Part shown: positions 37,060 through 48,870 of the stretch, in pieces
Layout: every line of letters begins with the position of its first letter
Position numbering within the stretch: the stretch's first letter is position 1
Origin: Cryptomeria japonica
Lineage: Eukaryota; Streptophyta; Pinopsida; Cupressales; Cupressaceae
DNA: 64,000 nt
Assembly (NCBI RefSeq): GCF_030272615.1
Contig: NC_081413.1
Coordinates: 159,083,849-159,147,848 of the forward strand
Direction: 5' to 3'
The notes under the pieces: model-generated
What the model saw: only the letters and a program-made list of their open reading frames with translations
Database searches by the model: none
What the model was told of the DNA's origin: nothing
Position numbers and translations under genes: made by a program

Positions 37060-39984
37060 CTAATTGTGTCCTTGAGAAACTGATTTCTTTCTCCATTTTT
37101 GTTGTTGAGTATTATGTTGCTTTTGATTAGACTTCAGATATCCTAACCCAGATTTATCTTGTGTGGATTGTGAATGCGGACAAATAGGTTCTGAAATACC
37201 TTGATGTTGCTTACCAATTGGTCCTTTCCCTTCATATCCCATCTTTTGCATGATTTCATATCCTTTGCCATATTGTTTTATGGGAATATTGACTTCTGCT
37301 ACTATTGCTATGGTTTTATCTTCATCTTTGTATAACCAACCAAGAATGTCCTTGTCTTCATTTTCTTCCTCAAGAGTTACAGCACTAACAAAGGTTCCCT
37401 TAAACATATGTTTTGATTTTTCTGATGATTTTGATTGAATATCTGTAGGTTTTCCATATGACTTAGGGGAAAGTGGAAAATTATTCAAAGAATATTTTCC
37501 CATTCCTTCATCATTTAACTTGAGCTTTTCTTCAAAAGTTTCCCATAACTTTTCTTGAATTTCCTTGGTAGGATATATTGATTCTCTGTTATGTGGAACT
37601 GTGGTATATTGTGTTGGCTTCAAATTGTTGCAATATTGACTGGAATCTGCAATTATAGTGATTTCTTTTCCTTTATGAGGAAATTTTACACATTGATGAT
37701 ATGTAGAAGGAACTGCTTGCATCTTGTGAATCCAAGGTCTTCCCAGAAGAATGTTGTAGGAGAGATTTAAGTCTAAAACTTGACACAATGTATCCTTTTC
37801 CACAGGTCCTATCTTTATTGGTAGCATAACAGTTCCTTTAGAAGAATGTTCTGCTTCATCGTAAGCCTTGATGGTTATTTTCTTTTTCGGGTCCACTGCA
37901 TTCTCTGAATACCCCAAATCTTTTATCAAACTTAATGCACAAATGTTTAAACCAGCTCCTCCATCTATGAGTACACGTTTGACACGAGTTTTATTAATGG
38001 AGACTTCAACATGTAAAGGAGCATTGTGAGGATGTTGTAAGGAGGCATCATCATTTTCAGAAAATGATAAGCAATGAGGAGCTATAAGATGTCCTACAAT
38101 GTTTTGGAACTGATTAATATCCAAATCCTTTGATACCGTTGTTTCCACTAAAGCTTTCTCCAAAATTTCCTTATGCATAGGTGAAATCTTGAGAAGTTCC
38201 AAAATTGATATTTGAGCTGGTATTCGTTGTAATTGCTCTACTAAATTGTATTGTTGTGATGTGGATGTTGAGTCTTTTACTATACCTGGAAAGGTAACCT
38301 TTGCTTTGCTTCTTGTGATAACGTTGATTGGTTCTGAAGATGGATTTTCATTAACAATTATCACATTTACTACATCATCATATGTATAAGCATAATTTAC
38401 TTTGGCTTTCCCTTTGTCATTTTCCAATTGGGATGATTCACTTTTATCATAGTTTGGAAGTGGAGTTTTAAAAGCCAAGTGTGATTCATTTGTCTTATGG
38501 CTATCCACCGTAATGGTTCCATTATCAATTAGATCTTGGATAATGTGTTTCAATCTTTGACAATCATTTGTTAGGTGTCCTTTATTTCGATGATAATTGC
38601 AAAAATGATTGTCATTCCACCAGTTTGGCTTAACTGGTGGTTCATAAATTCTTGCTTCGGGTAAAACAATCAATTTGTTAGCAAGCAAAGTTTTTAGAGC
38701 TAATTCTAAAGATTCTCCAATATTTGTGAATTTTCTCCAAGGATTAGAGAAAAAGGACTTGACTTTCTTGTTTTCTAGATTGTCGTTGCTTGGGATTTGA
38801 CTTGATAGATTGAAAATTGGTTGTTGTTGTTTTGCAGTATTATTATCATCATTTCCTTCATTGTTGGCATTCCTATTCTTTGACTAGAACTTGGGTTTAT
38901 CATTGTTGTTGTTGTTGCTGTATGAATTATTGTAAAGTTTTAGTTCTCCTTTCTTTACCATTGCATTCTCTATTTTTAGACCATTCTCGATCATTTTGGC
39001 AAAAGAGGGAGGACATTGCATCCTTAGTCGATAACTCATTTCACTGATAACATTATCAATGAATATGTCCATTTTTTCTTGATCAGGTACATCCCGTGGA
39101 TACCTATTAAACATGCGTTTCCATCGTTGTAGAAAGATCATAAAGGATTCACCATTCTTTTGTTTAACATTGCAAAGATCTAGCATTGTTATTTCATTCC
39201 TTATATTGTAGGAATATTGTGAAATAAACCTATTCACAAGTTCTTCAAAGGATTTGATTCCAGATGGTAATCTTGAAAACCATTCCATTGATTGTCCATT
39301 TAAACTCCTAGGAAAAAGACGCATGAGGTAAGTCTCATCGTGAGCAAATTCCATGCTCATAGTACAAAACTCCCTAATGTGATCTTGAGGATCAGATCTT
39401 CCATCATATTTGTCATATTTAGGAATTTCACAATGTTGCGGAAATGGTATCATATTTAGCTTTTTATTAAAGGGATATGGACATATGTCTTCTAATGAAT
39501 ACTTCTTGGAACTTGTCCCATTTTGCATGTCTTGTATCTGTTGTTGTAGAGTTTGTATTTGTTGAGTAAAGTTTGAAAATGGATTATTTGCATAGTCTCT
39601 CCTTGTTTCGTCATGAGTCTTTTTGTCACTACGCTCTTTTCTTTAATCATCCCTTTCTTTCCTTGTTTCTTCGTTGTTCATATCTTCGTTATTTTGCTCA
39701 TCTGTTTTTTGGGTGTTACTTGTCTCCGCGTCTTGTTTTAAGCTTTCTATGTTAAATTCTTGTGGTAGTTTAGCTCCAGATTTTGCCAATATCAAGAGAT
39801 ATTTCTCTTTTTGTTTTGTCAACAATTTTTCCATTAGTCTATCAAATTTGAAATCTTGTTCAAGGTCTCTTATCATGCTATTGATAGCTTCTTCGTCGAT
39901 AGTGGTAAATCCAAAAGTAGTATCTTCTTCCTCCATTTGTTGTTTTCTAAGTTTTTTGTATTGGGCTCTAGTCCAAACTGGCAT
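37060..39984 (-). pseudogene. gag-protease polyprotein with zinc-knuckle-like and G-patch segments
   Basis: A single frame of 975 codons from ATG 39984 to TAG 37060 is broken by TAA 39643 and TAG 38884. The N-terminus MPVWTRAQYKKLRKQ is followed by an acidic helical part and a Gln-rich stretch. The gag core follows (FPRSLNGQSMEWFSRL and FEELVNRFISQYS). Further on come Asn-rich sequence, then the knuckle-like FCNYHRNKGHLTNDC typical of Tat gag. The aspartic protease follows with DGGAGLN in place of the usual DSGA or DTGA, then a G-patch-like segment (YGKGYEIMQKMGYEGKGPIG, about 37.2-37.28 kb). pol begins about 180 bases later in another frame. The junction holds overlapping frames in an A-rich tract, so an indel, programmed frameshifting or an Ogre-type intron are all possible. 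Confidence 0.9.
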
Positions 39985-42443
39985 GTGTTTATCTCAAAGT
40001 TGTCGAAAAAATCCCAAGGACAAGGTCAATAAGTAATTATTGGTTTAGGAAGATATGCTTTATTGATCTTACCACTATTGTTTGTTTGTTGGGATAAAGC
40101 GTCTCTTTGTTGAAAAGAACGTCTTTGTAGAGTTTCACCGTCAAATTTTGTACCGCAGCCACGTAAGTAGTGACGAAAACGGTGTAGGAATGTCCTATGT
40201 TTCAATAAGATCTTACGATTGATATACAAAAATCTTATTCTCTTCTGAGTAGCTTTGGAACTAAGTTTTCTTTTCTTAAGGTGATACTTAAAAGTCATAT
40301 AAGTATTTGACAGTTTACAAGTTTGATTCCAATGTTGGTGCAATTTTGATTTTGATGTAACCTAAGTTCAAAATAGGAAAGGTATATCCAAGATTAGGAA
40401 CCTAGTATAGATTGATCAAGCTTCGTGATAGAGGATTTGATTATCCTGATGAGAGTCTTGACAAGGATGTTGATTTTTTGCACTTAAGATGTTTGAATCA
40501 ATAGTTTGTTTAATGTTGATGTTTATAGAACCTTTTGGAAATAACCTATAGGATTAGCAACCTAGTTGTTTTGAGCTATCTTGAAAATGCGTGATGGTTT
40601 AGAGACAAACCTACTTCAAGGATTATTTTGATATCTTGATGTTTTGATACTTTGATTTTGAGTTGGTGCTTCAAGTGTTGGAATGCTTTTTGTTTTATCC
40701 CTTTGATCACACTTTTTAGAAATTTGTTGATTTTCAATCGCTTGTAGATGATAACATTCTTCAATTTTTGACCATTTGGAACATGTTACAAACATAGAAG
40801 ACACAATGTTTAATAAATAAAATGCACAAGCAAGTACAAATCCCTATGGCAGGCTGAGACAATAGTTGTTGAATCTCACATGGAGTTTCCCCTGAGGCTA
40901 TGCTATTCAAAGCGGATATTTAGATGCTTGACCCCACTGGCTCCACCCTCGACACTCACTTCTTCGAGGCAGCCAAGCACTAGTTTCCATGAAATCTCCT
41001 CATGGCAAACTTTATATCTCTACTAGGAACTGTATGTGTGTGAGCCGCTTCAGAGGTCCAACCTCATGCACCAACAACTAGAAGGTTTTTGGCAACTAGT
41101 ACAAATAGTTTTTAGTAAAGGCTTCCGGTCATGTGGCCATACATGCGGCACTTTCAGCTCTATAAATACAGAAGGTTCCCAACCTATAGAGGTTATGCTC
41201 CATAGGGTTTATGGGGAAACATAGTGTTGGTATGAACTTATCAGCACATGTTGTTTGAACTTTCGTCACAAACACGATTTATTTATAGTGGATTGGAAGG
41301 ACTCGGTATTAGCCTATTTCCACTTTAGGTCATTCCCCTCTCACTGGCCCCCTCAAGGCAGCTCGGGAAGGCAGACCCTCTAAAGGATTTAATTGCTTGA
41401 AAGTAAAGAAAGCGTAAAAGAGTAGGTTTGGATTTTTGATCACCCAATTAAGGGGAGAGCATATACCTACCACTTTCGAGACATGGAATACAAGCATTCT
41501 TTTTAACTTTTTCAAATCAATTTGTTGGCTAAGTCCTATTTGGAGATGTTGCTCCAACAAGCATGGTGTTTATTTTAGCCCCACATAGCAAATGATTTTC
41601 TAAACTAGGAATTGGAAATCCTGGTCAACAAGATGAAAATCGTTGCAAAAAGTAACTTGCTTTGTAGGAATGGACAAGTTGATTGTTCTTTTTAACTTGC
41701 AAAATATAAGATTGATTGTGCTTTTTACCTTTGCAAGAAAATAAAATATTGTTATTCTTTTTAGAGCCCAAAATTTGAGGTGTGAATCCTAACTTTGCAA
41801 GAAAGTAAATGTTTAATTTGTTGTTCTTTTTACCTTGCAAATGTGATTATTTTTAGAGCCCAAAAAAATAAATAAGTGAGGTACTTTTTAGAACACCAAA
41901 TTAAAAATGAAGTTCTTTTTACCCAAAAGGAAATATGAGTTCTTTTTAACCAACTTTGAAAACGCTAGGAAAGAAATCACTAAATCCTAAATTGTCTTCT
42001 CCAAACCTGCAAGAAACTGTTAGAAACCTGCAAAAATAGTAAAAAGTTAGTGAAAAACCTTAGGTGGGCTTCCACAAGCCTAATTTCAAATCGGTTACAA
42101 ACTTTTTGTCAAATGCCCTATCCTACGATTCAAAAGCGTTAACCTGCGTTACACACGCGCTAACCTTCATTACAAAAGCGCTAACCTGTACAACATATGC
42201 GCTAACCTATTATGCAGAAACGTTGATTTTCTAACAAAAGCGCTAACCTGCATGACATATGCGCTAACCTATTGTGCAAAAGCACTGATTTTCTTACAAA
42301 AGCGCTAACCTATATGACACATGCGCTAACCTATAATGAAAAAGCGCTAACCTACAATGCAAAGTGCTATCAAAATTGGCATTTGTGTGAATCTGTTAAT
42401 TTTATTTTTTTTTTGAAATTTTTAAAAGTATATGCGAGGTCCA
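39985..42443 (-). other. Long 5' leader between PBS and gag
   Basis: About 2.5 kb with no recognisable coding part. It includes array B and, at about 41.63-41.93 kb, a loose repeat of TTGTTCTTTTTA/CCTTGCAA words. Long leaders are usual in Tat/Ogre elements. Confidence 0.55.
42128..42370 (-). repeat. GCGC-motif array B (about 12 units), upstream of gag
   Basis: On the plus strand the core reads AGCGCTAACC or ATGCGCTAACC, about every 20-21 bp, about 12 times, with a 60-65 bp higher-order pattern. On the minus strand this is GGTTAGCGC, the same core as array A at 27849-28190. It therefore reads in the sense direction of gag-pol. Its arrangement mirrors that of array A ahead of the antisense PMD gene. 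Confidence 0.88.
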
Positions 42444-42461
42444 GCCCCACGGTGGGCGCCA
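42444..42461 (-). promoter_or_regulatory. Primer binding site (TGGCGCC type)
   Basis: On the minus strand TGGCGCCCACCGTGGGGC begins three bases after the 5' LTR. TGGCGCC-type sites are common in plant gypsy elements. The site includes the palindrome CCCACxGTGGG. I do not assign the tRNA. Confidence 0.75.
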
Positions 42462-42464
42462 AAA

Positions 42465-43624
42465 TGTGTGAGCTTGAATTTCATCCTTAGAATATTACCT
42501 GCAATAAGTTAGTTTCACAAAATACAATGGAAATGCATACAGGAAATCCAAAATCCACCAATGAAACTACATGAAATACATACTAAAATAAATCATTATT
42601 TTACCTTCATGGCTTATGTCTCATTGTGTCCTAACTCCACTGTTCCTAGTTACAGATGGTGTGCTCTCAGACAATGCACTGTTGGCTTCCAAGATGGCAT
42701 ATGAAGAATGGACTGATAACTTGTAGTTAACTGATAGTATGATATGCAAAGCTACATGATTGTGTTAAAATGATTATGCTATATGATATTTGCTATTTTC
42801 TATTTGCTTCAAAACTCACGGATGCATATGATTAATTGAAAAATTATTTGAAGACTAACTTCCTCTCAACTAAAGCTCTTGGTTTTATAGACTTTGAGAG
42901 GATAAGATGATGTGGCTCAGATCAAGGGTCTTGATCAAATCTGCAGATTTGAATGGTTGTGAGCAAAGGTGAAGGTTGAGAGAAAGGGGGAAGGAGAAGA
43001 CAAGTGTCACTCATCTCACCTTGACTGGGTTGCTGACTGAGGGAATCTAGGGATGGTTGGAGGAAATTTAGGCATGGTAGGACAAGTGGACTCAAGTCCT
43101 TCCCAAGATGTAGGGGGTGTTGGAGAGAATATAGGAAATGGTTATGGAATATGTGTACGTACACAATTTCATTAATTTTGGAGGTTGAGGATAAATCATG
43201 AATTAATATTTAAGGAATATTAATTTCCTTAGCCACATGTTTGATGAGTTGGCAAAGGGAAGATGAAGTGGAGATGGAGGGTGAGTTGGAAAAGGGATTA
43301 AATAATTTTGAGAATTATTTAATATTTGAGACTATAGGATAGGAGAATAATTATTAAATATTAGATATTTAATTGCTTGGAGGAGATAATTAAATATTGG
43401 ATATTTAATTAACTTGGTTAGAGGAATAATCAAATATTTAGATATTTAATTAAATAGAGGAATAAGATAGATGAATTAATTAATAAAATATTAATTAATA
43501 GAAAGACATGAAAATGAATTAAATAAATTAATCTTTTCAAATTAACTATTTAATAGACGAATAATTATTAAATAAATATAAAATATTTATTTAATTGCTC
43601 ATAGCCAATTTTTAGGTGTATACA
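42465..43624 (-). repeat. 5' LTR (right copy) of the 17.4-kb element
   Basis: Same 1160-bp length as 26176-27335, with about 15 single-base differences by eye and no indel noticed. The TATA-like word CTATAAAACC is the complement of 42881-42890 and lies about 740 bases into the LTR in element sense; it is the likely promoter for the gag-pol transcript. Confidence 0.95.
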
Positions 43625-43629
43625 CTATA
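43625..43629. repeat. Target-site duplication CTATA, right
   Basis: Matches 26171-26175. Directly beyond it the old Copia-like LTR resumes for a few bases. Confidence 0.9.
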
Positions 43630-43739
43630 TACTGCCAACAAAATCCAAGCTACAACACCCTTATAACTAGAAGCTCAAAAGGCAAAATGATCACAATATT
43701 TATTTAGTACATTTACCTCCAAAAAATAACCAATGCTCC

Positions 43740-46037
43740 TGTTACTATTTACTAAGTTGTCATTAGTTTTATGTCCAAAGTCATCTTATATACTCTAGTC
43801 GGTTAATACTATTGAAATATTCAATCGATATGTACTAAGGTTGTCAGTTACAGAAGAAAGGCTAGTCACCGAGATGAGTAATATCGAGCTACCTACCGAG
43901 TAAAGTTCCTATGCCTACCGAGTAGCAAAGAAGGTATACCGAGTCAATCTGAACCGAGTGGAAACGTGTTACCAGACTCAATGAACCTGGATACATATGT
44001 GGAAACGTGTTACAAGATTCGAGAACAGGGAACCGTTATTACATAGGGAATTGCACTTAAAGATTTTGTATGATTTTGAGGAAGTTTATCCAATGAAATA
44101 ATTTCTATGTTTATTATTCGATAAAACATGTTTGTATGATCGATGTATGAACAAGATCACCGCCTCAGAGATCTATATATTCAGAGTGATTTGAGTATCT
44201 AACATATAGAGGGTAGATGATGAGTTGAAAATGAAAATCTTGAGAGAAGTTAAGATGTGATGATTGAACATATATATTCAGAGGTCACCAAGAAGGTTTC
44301 TGAGAAAACAGTTTTAGGGACAGAGTATACAGAAGAGGTCACTGAGTTGATTTATCAATTAACGAGGTATGCTATGAGCAAGGTAATTTCATATTGAGCA
44401 CATAGAGTCTGCTATAACATTTCAAATGTAAAGTTGCAGATATTTGTGAAGATTCTTTATTGAATTATTTGAGTTATAATAGAAACCTTTAACATGGTAA
44501 AAGACTCTAACAAAGTCTATATATTGTAAAGCCTTTTGTAGACACTTAAAAATAATTATTTTAATTATTCCTCGCATAATTAATTAATTAATTATGTTAA
44601 TTCAAATTCCTCTCAATATTAATTAAATATAATTAATATTGTCACTATAGCATATGATTGATTTATTTAATAAATCAATCCCTTTCTTTATTCTTCTAAA
44701 AAAATCAAATCCTCACAAATCTTCCTCTTAGCTAATTAATTTCAATTAATTAGTTAACCTACATGATTCTTACAAAACATCTTCTTAATTCATTCTTCTA
44801 GAAACTCCCTAAACTCACTTAACATTATTCTTCTAATTTTTTATTCCCTCCACTCATTCTCTCTCCTAGTCAAATTCTCCTACAAATATTAATCCCACCT
44901 AACATTTCCTCTAATCCCCCTCCTAATGAGTTGTTAATGGTTAATCATCATGATTAGCCACAAAGTCAACTCTTTGTCCTTTTCATCCAACCACTAGCTT
45001 TAAATGCTCTTTTCCTAGGTGAATGTAAGATTTTCAAAATCACACATTCCTCTAGGCATCCCCTCTCCCAAGGAATTTTTAATTCCTTTTTATTCCTCCA
45101 ATCTCCATGATATCCTTTTTTGGAGAATTTTTAATTCCTCCAATGCATCTTGTGGAGTGTGGAGATACAAAATGCCTTTAAGGCATATTTCTTGGTCTTG
45201 ACACCCTCTCTTGGACCTTGTGTGAGCTCACAAGTAAATCTCAGCCCTTCATCTTGAATTCATCCTAGCCATTCGTTTTCCTCTCCTCTTCCTATAAAAT
45301 AGGGCTCCATCCCTTCATTCAAAACATCTTGAAATCTAGTAAGTTTATGCTGCCCTTTTGAGCCCAGGAAATCATCTTGGCAACTTGATCATCTCGTCCT
45401 TATCATTTTTCAAATCCATTCCATTTGTGCACAACATTGGAGAGCCATCCACATCCAGCAATCAAAGGAGCACATCAAGTGGAGCATTATCAAGGGGCGT
45501 CTTCACTTCATCAAGCTCAATCCGAAGGAGAAGGTAAAATAGCAAGGTGAAATGGTCTTTTAATGATATTTTAGCATTCTGCATGTTTATTTCGTTATGT
45601 TTTGATCATTTGACCTTCAAATCTGTTTTACCCTCTTCACCTTTAACCAGGTACAACATTTTGTAAAAGTGTTTGTAAAATCCTTTAGCAAGGTAGATCT
45701 AAAGATCTTGATACTCCTAACAGGTTAAGCTATCAGAAATAGCTAAACATGTAGCTCTAACCGAGCAACCTTTATTATTGCAGTAGTGAAGTTGTGGGTG
45801 TCATCCCCGCCGTGGTTTTTCTCTCTAACAAAGAGTTTCTGCGTAACCAAAATATTTGTGTTATGGAGTGAAATGTGTATGGATGTTATTTCTATGATTA
45901 TGTTTTAGCATTATATATTATGAGATCAACTATACACAGTTTATGTTTATCAGTAAGATTGTTTTAGAAGAAAAGTTTTGAAGTACTGATTCACCCCTCC
46001 CCTCTCAGTACATTAGCTTTCCTAGTTGGACCTAACA
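43740..46037 (+). repeat. 5' LTR, enlarged by a solo-LTR insertion
   Basis: Homologous to 55755-56945 over 43740-44536 and 45645-46037. The extra 1.1 kb between them is the solo LTR 44537-45639 plus its duplicated CCTTT. Confidence 0.93.
44537..45639 (+). mobile_element. Solo LTR inside the 5' LTR of the 43.7-56.9 kb element
   Basis: 1103 bp beginning TGTAGACACTTAAAAATAAT and ending CCTCTTCA, flanked by CCTTT at 44532-44536 and 45640-45644. The undisturbed LTR at 55755-56945 supplies the empty site. A TATA box (CCTATAAAATAGGG, about 45291) gives plus orientation. The 5' end resembles that of the LTR of the 17.4-kb element (TGTATACACCTAAAAA), so it likely comes from a related Tat/gypsy family. 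No internal sequence remains. Confidence 0.92.
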
Positions 46038-46039
46038 AT

Positions 46040-46051
46040 TGGTATCAGATC
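46040..46051 (+). promoter_or_regulatory. Primer binding site (initiator-Met tRNA type)
   Basis: TGGTATCAGATC starts two bases after the left LTR; the canonical iMet site is TGGTATCAGAGC. Confidence 0.9.
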
Positions 46052-46099
46052 TCAACTCTTGGAAAAAGGTTTTACAACCTAAAGAGAAATATCCTATCA

Positions 46100-47455
46100 A
46101 TGGAAAGCTATAAACAATCACGCAAAATTGTGAGTCTTCAAGAAGAATTAGATCATGCTAATCAAGTGATTGCAGACATGTAGAGACAAATGCAAAAATC
46201 ACTGAAAGTCAGAAGAAGATTATCTGATGATTTACATGACTCACAAGAGTTGGTGGAACAAATTGAGACATCATCTGAGAACAGCATATTAGAAGAGTCT
46301 GAAGAAATGATTGTAGAATTGAAAGAAAAGAACAAAGCACTAAATGACCAGCTAAAAGCAATAAAAAGGGAACATGAGTACTTCAACACACAGATGACTA
46401 AAAATCTTGATGCATTGAGAACAACTGAAGACAACATAAGAGATATAGAAAGAGAAAAATAACAGCTAGAAGCATTGGTGTCTGAAAAGAATGATGAAAT
46501 CACAAGGATGACTGGAATTCAGCATAATCTGTTTGATCAATTGGGTTATGCACATCATGAAGCAAATCTAAAAGAAAATGAGAATCAAGCATTGAAACTT
46601 GAATTATCAAGATTGACTGATGAACTTGAAGCAGAAAAGAAGTCAAAAGAAACACTGAAGAAAAGTTATGAAGCGTCAAGAATGTTGGATGAACAACTAA
46701 ACATAAGATCACCCAAAAAATCTGTCGGACTCGGTTACAAAAGAAACAACTCTACCAACAAAGGAATCAACACTACCGAGAAAGGAGAATCATCAAAGAA
46801 GGCTGGAAATAAAGATAAGTTGAAAGATAAGAAGCCTATTTGTAATTATTGTGGAAAACAAGGACGTAGTGCCAACATGTGCCAAATAAGAAAAGGTAAG
46901 CAACCGAATGTCACTAGATCTGATGGTTATTGTTACAATTGCAACAAGTATAGTCACACATCTAATCAATGTAGGACAAAGTCTGTCAGCAATTATCAGA
47001 AGGCAAAATTCAAGGGGTTTTGCAAAAATTGCAATAGATATGGACACAATACCGAGAAGTGTTGGTTTAAGCAAAAAAACTATATGTGGTCTTCATACTG
47101 AGCAAATACTAGAAGCTACCGAACTCACACAGATCTTAACTGACAATATACTGCAGTACCATGGGATTAAAATACAAGGATATGGTGTGAATATTGTGGA
47201 AGATATGGACATATAAGTGCCAACTATATGATAAGGTTTGGAATGAACAACCGGAGATCATGGAGAAATCCTAGAATGGCATGTTTTTATTGTCACAAAG
47301 TTGGACACTTGGCTAAAGATTGCAGAGATCAACCCAGAGAAGATACTAAGGAAATAAGAAGCAAATTACAGAAAATTTGGAAAAAGAAGGAAAATGGGTC
47401 AAATAATGAAGAAAGCACCTTACCTACCAAGTTAGGTGCATCTACTTCTAATTAA
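46100..47455 (+). pseudogene. gag-like protein with coiled coil and five tandem zinc-knuckle modules
   Basis: A single frame from ATG 46100 to TAA 47453-47455 (about 451 codons), broken only by TAG 46181, TAA 46460, TGA 47099, TGA 47141 and TAA 47168. There is no frameshift. The N-terminal half is a long charged coiled coil (VELKEKNKALNDQLK, LELSRLTDELEAEKK), followed by a basic linker. Five knuckle modules follow: CNYCGKQGRSANMC (histidine position lost), CYNCNKYSHTSNQC, CKNCNRYGHNTEKC, CEYCGRYGHISANY (last cysteine lost) and CFYCHKVGHLAKDC. All five stops are one C-to-T step from CAG, CAA or CGA. Coiled coil plus knuckles suggest an RNA-binding capsid precursor. A classical gag core fold is not obvious, so gag is the best reading rather than certain. 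Confidence 0.8.
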
Positions 47456-47868
47456 TCATTAAAGGTATGAAGGGACTGCATTTTCTCAAGGTTAGATCCT
47501 AACCGTTCCTATTTAATCATGAACATAATTCCAAAATCTGTATACCTAAGATGCATTAACATTTTTTAAATACTATCTAGTCTTTTGAAATACCAGAGAA
47601 GTCGGTAAATGCAGTAAACCTGTCTAGTCAGTAACAGCATAGAAGGAAGATAATCGGTTTAGTGGAACCAAGTGCATTTAATGCTTATCTTACCTAACTG
47701 TACGAAGCCCGATAAGGTAAAGGGTGTATTTAAAGTTCTTTGTGCGGTCATTTTACACTTACCAGTTTTCAAAGAGCAGAGCTAAGTGAATCAAAGGCGA
47801 TCAAACATCTCCAGAGCGAATTCAAGTTGAAACCCTAAGATTTTCATTAGTAGAAATCCAAGTTTGAA
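47456..47868 (+). other. Spacer between gag and ORF2
   Basis: No open frame. It could hold a second promoter or the intron of a spliced ORF2 message; a run of purine-rich sequence precedes the ORF2 ATG at 47869. Confidence 0.4.
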
Positions 47869-48870
47869 ATGGCTCCCAAGATGCAGAAACCTATTGTAGT
47901 TGAGACTATTAAGAAGCCCTCACTAAAGTATTCCTTACTTACCAAAGTGGCATTTGAACCCAATGAGAAAACTACATTTTCTCTTATTCCGAATAGGGTT
48001 CTATTGGTTGAAGATGTTAGATTTTATACTAAGTGTCATGTGGAAGAGTTAGGTCATACCGAAATTAAGGACATGTATGATGAATTATGCACCGATGGAA
48101 TCCTAGATAGTAAGTTTGAGCATATCAAAGTTAAGGGATTGACCGAAGCCCTAACCTATCCTCGAGTTTTCAAACCCCAATGGATCAAATTTGTCTTGAG
48201 CAGAGTGCATGACGACTTTATGTGGTTAGAGGAGCAACCATTCAAAATCACCAAGGAGATTATTCACATAATAACTGGATACCCTATATTCGACCATGCC
48301 CGAGCACAGAAGATGATTTCACATAAGGAATTGATAACTTTAACCGGAGTTGAGTCTGATTGTAGAGGTCTTAAGTTGAATAATGTAACAGATGTAGAGC
48401 TAAAGTTTGCAATTAGAGTCATTGGTTATTTTTTCTTTCAATCAGCAAGAGAAAATAGTGTATCGTGTGCAGCTGTAGATTTGGCCTATGAAATTGTGAA
48501 AAAGAGTATGAAAGTTGATTTATGTGAAGTATTGTTGAAGAACCTTTTGAAAATCTCAACACAATAAGGAAACCTAAGAAGAATAACACTGCTAACACAC
48601 TAAAGTTTGGGTCACTCTTAGTGTGTATGTTCTTCTATTTTCAAAAGTTATTTCCTTCAATCGGTAACATCATTTGGAAATTACACCGACCAATCACCCA
48701 TCAAATAAATGACTTTATCAATCGGCTAGGTGATAACTTCAATGAGATAATGGATGATTACTTCAACAAATTTCAGGAAAAGATGCGTAACAGGTAGGAT
48801 CCCACCTCAGTTAGTGGAAAAATATAAGGATGCTATATGTTTTGAAGTGGACACCGACTACTATTATGTC

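Larger units (their letters stand above)
26176..43624 (-). mobile_element. 17.4-kb Ty3/gypsy LTR retrotransposon (Tat/Ogre-like) with an antisense PMD gene
   Basis: Both ends are exact: 1160-bp LTRs with TG/CA termini, TSD CTATA, PBS and PPT in the right places for minus-strand transcription. Order from the 5' LTR (right) to the 3' LTR (left): leader with a GCGC array, gag-protease-G-patch, RT-RNase H-second RNase H, integrase with GPY/F-like end, AT-rich gap, an oppositely oriented PMD gene, a second GCGC array, PPT. Large size, a second archaeal-type RNase H domain and the gag-pro/pol split fit the Tat/Ogre lineage. The LTRs differ at about 15 positions by eye (nearly all transitions), so insertion was recent. 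Coding parts carry stops, a frameshift and catalytic substitutions, so the copy could not move by itself. Confidence 0.95.

Noticed and set aside
42272-42490. Repeat-coded peptide with ALTY units
   Set aside because: It is the translation of array B on the non-coding strand of the element.
46040-46051. tRNA-like sequence TGGTATCAGA as part of a tRNA gene
   Set aside because: It is the primer binding site complementary to a tRNA 3' end, next to an LTR; no cloverleaf is present. The same applies to 52879-52891.
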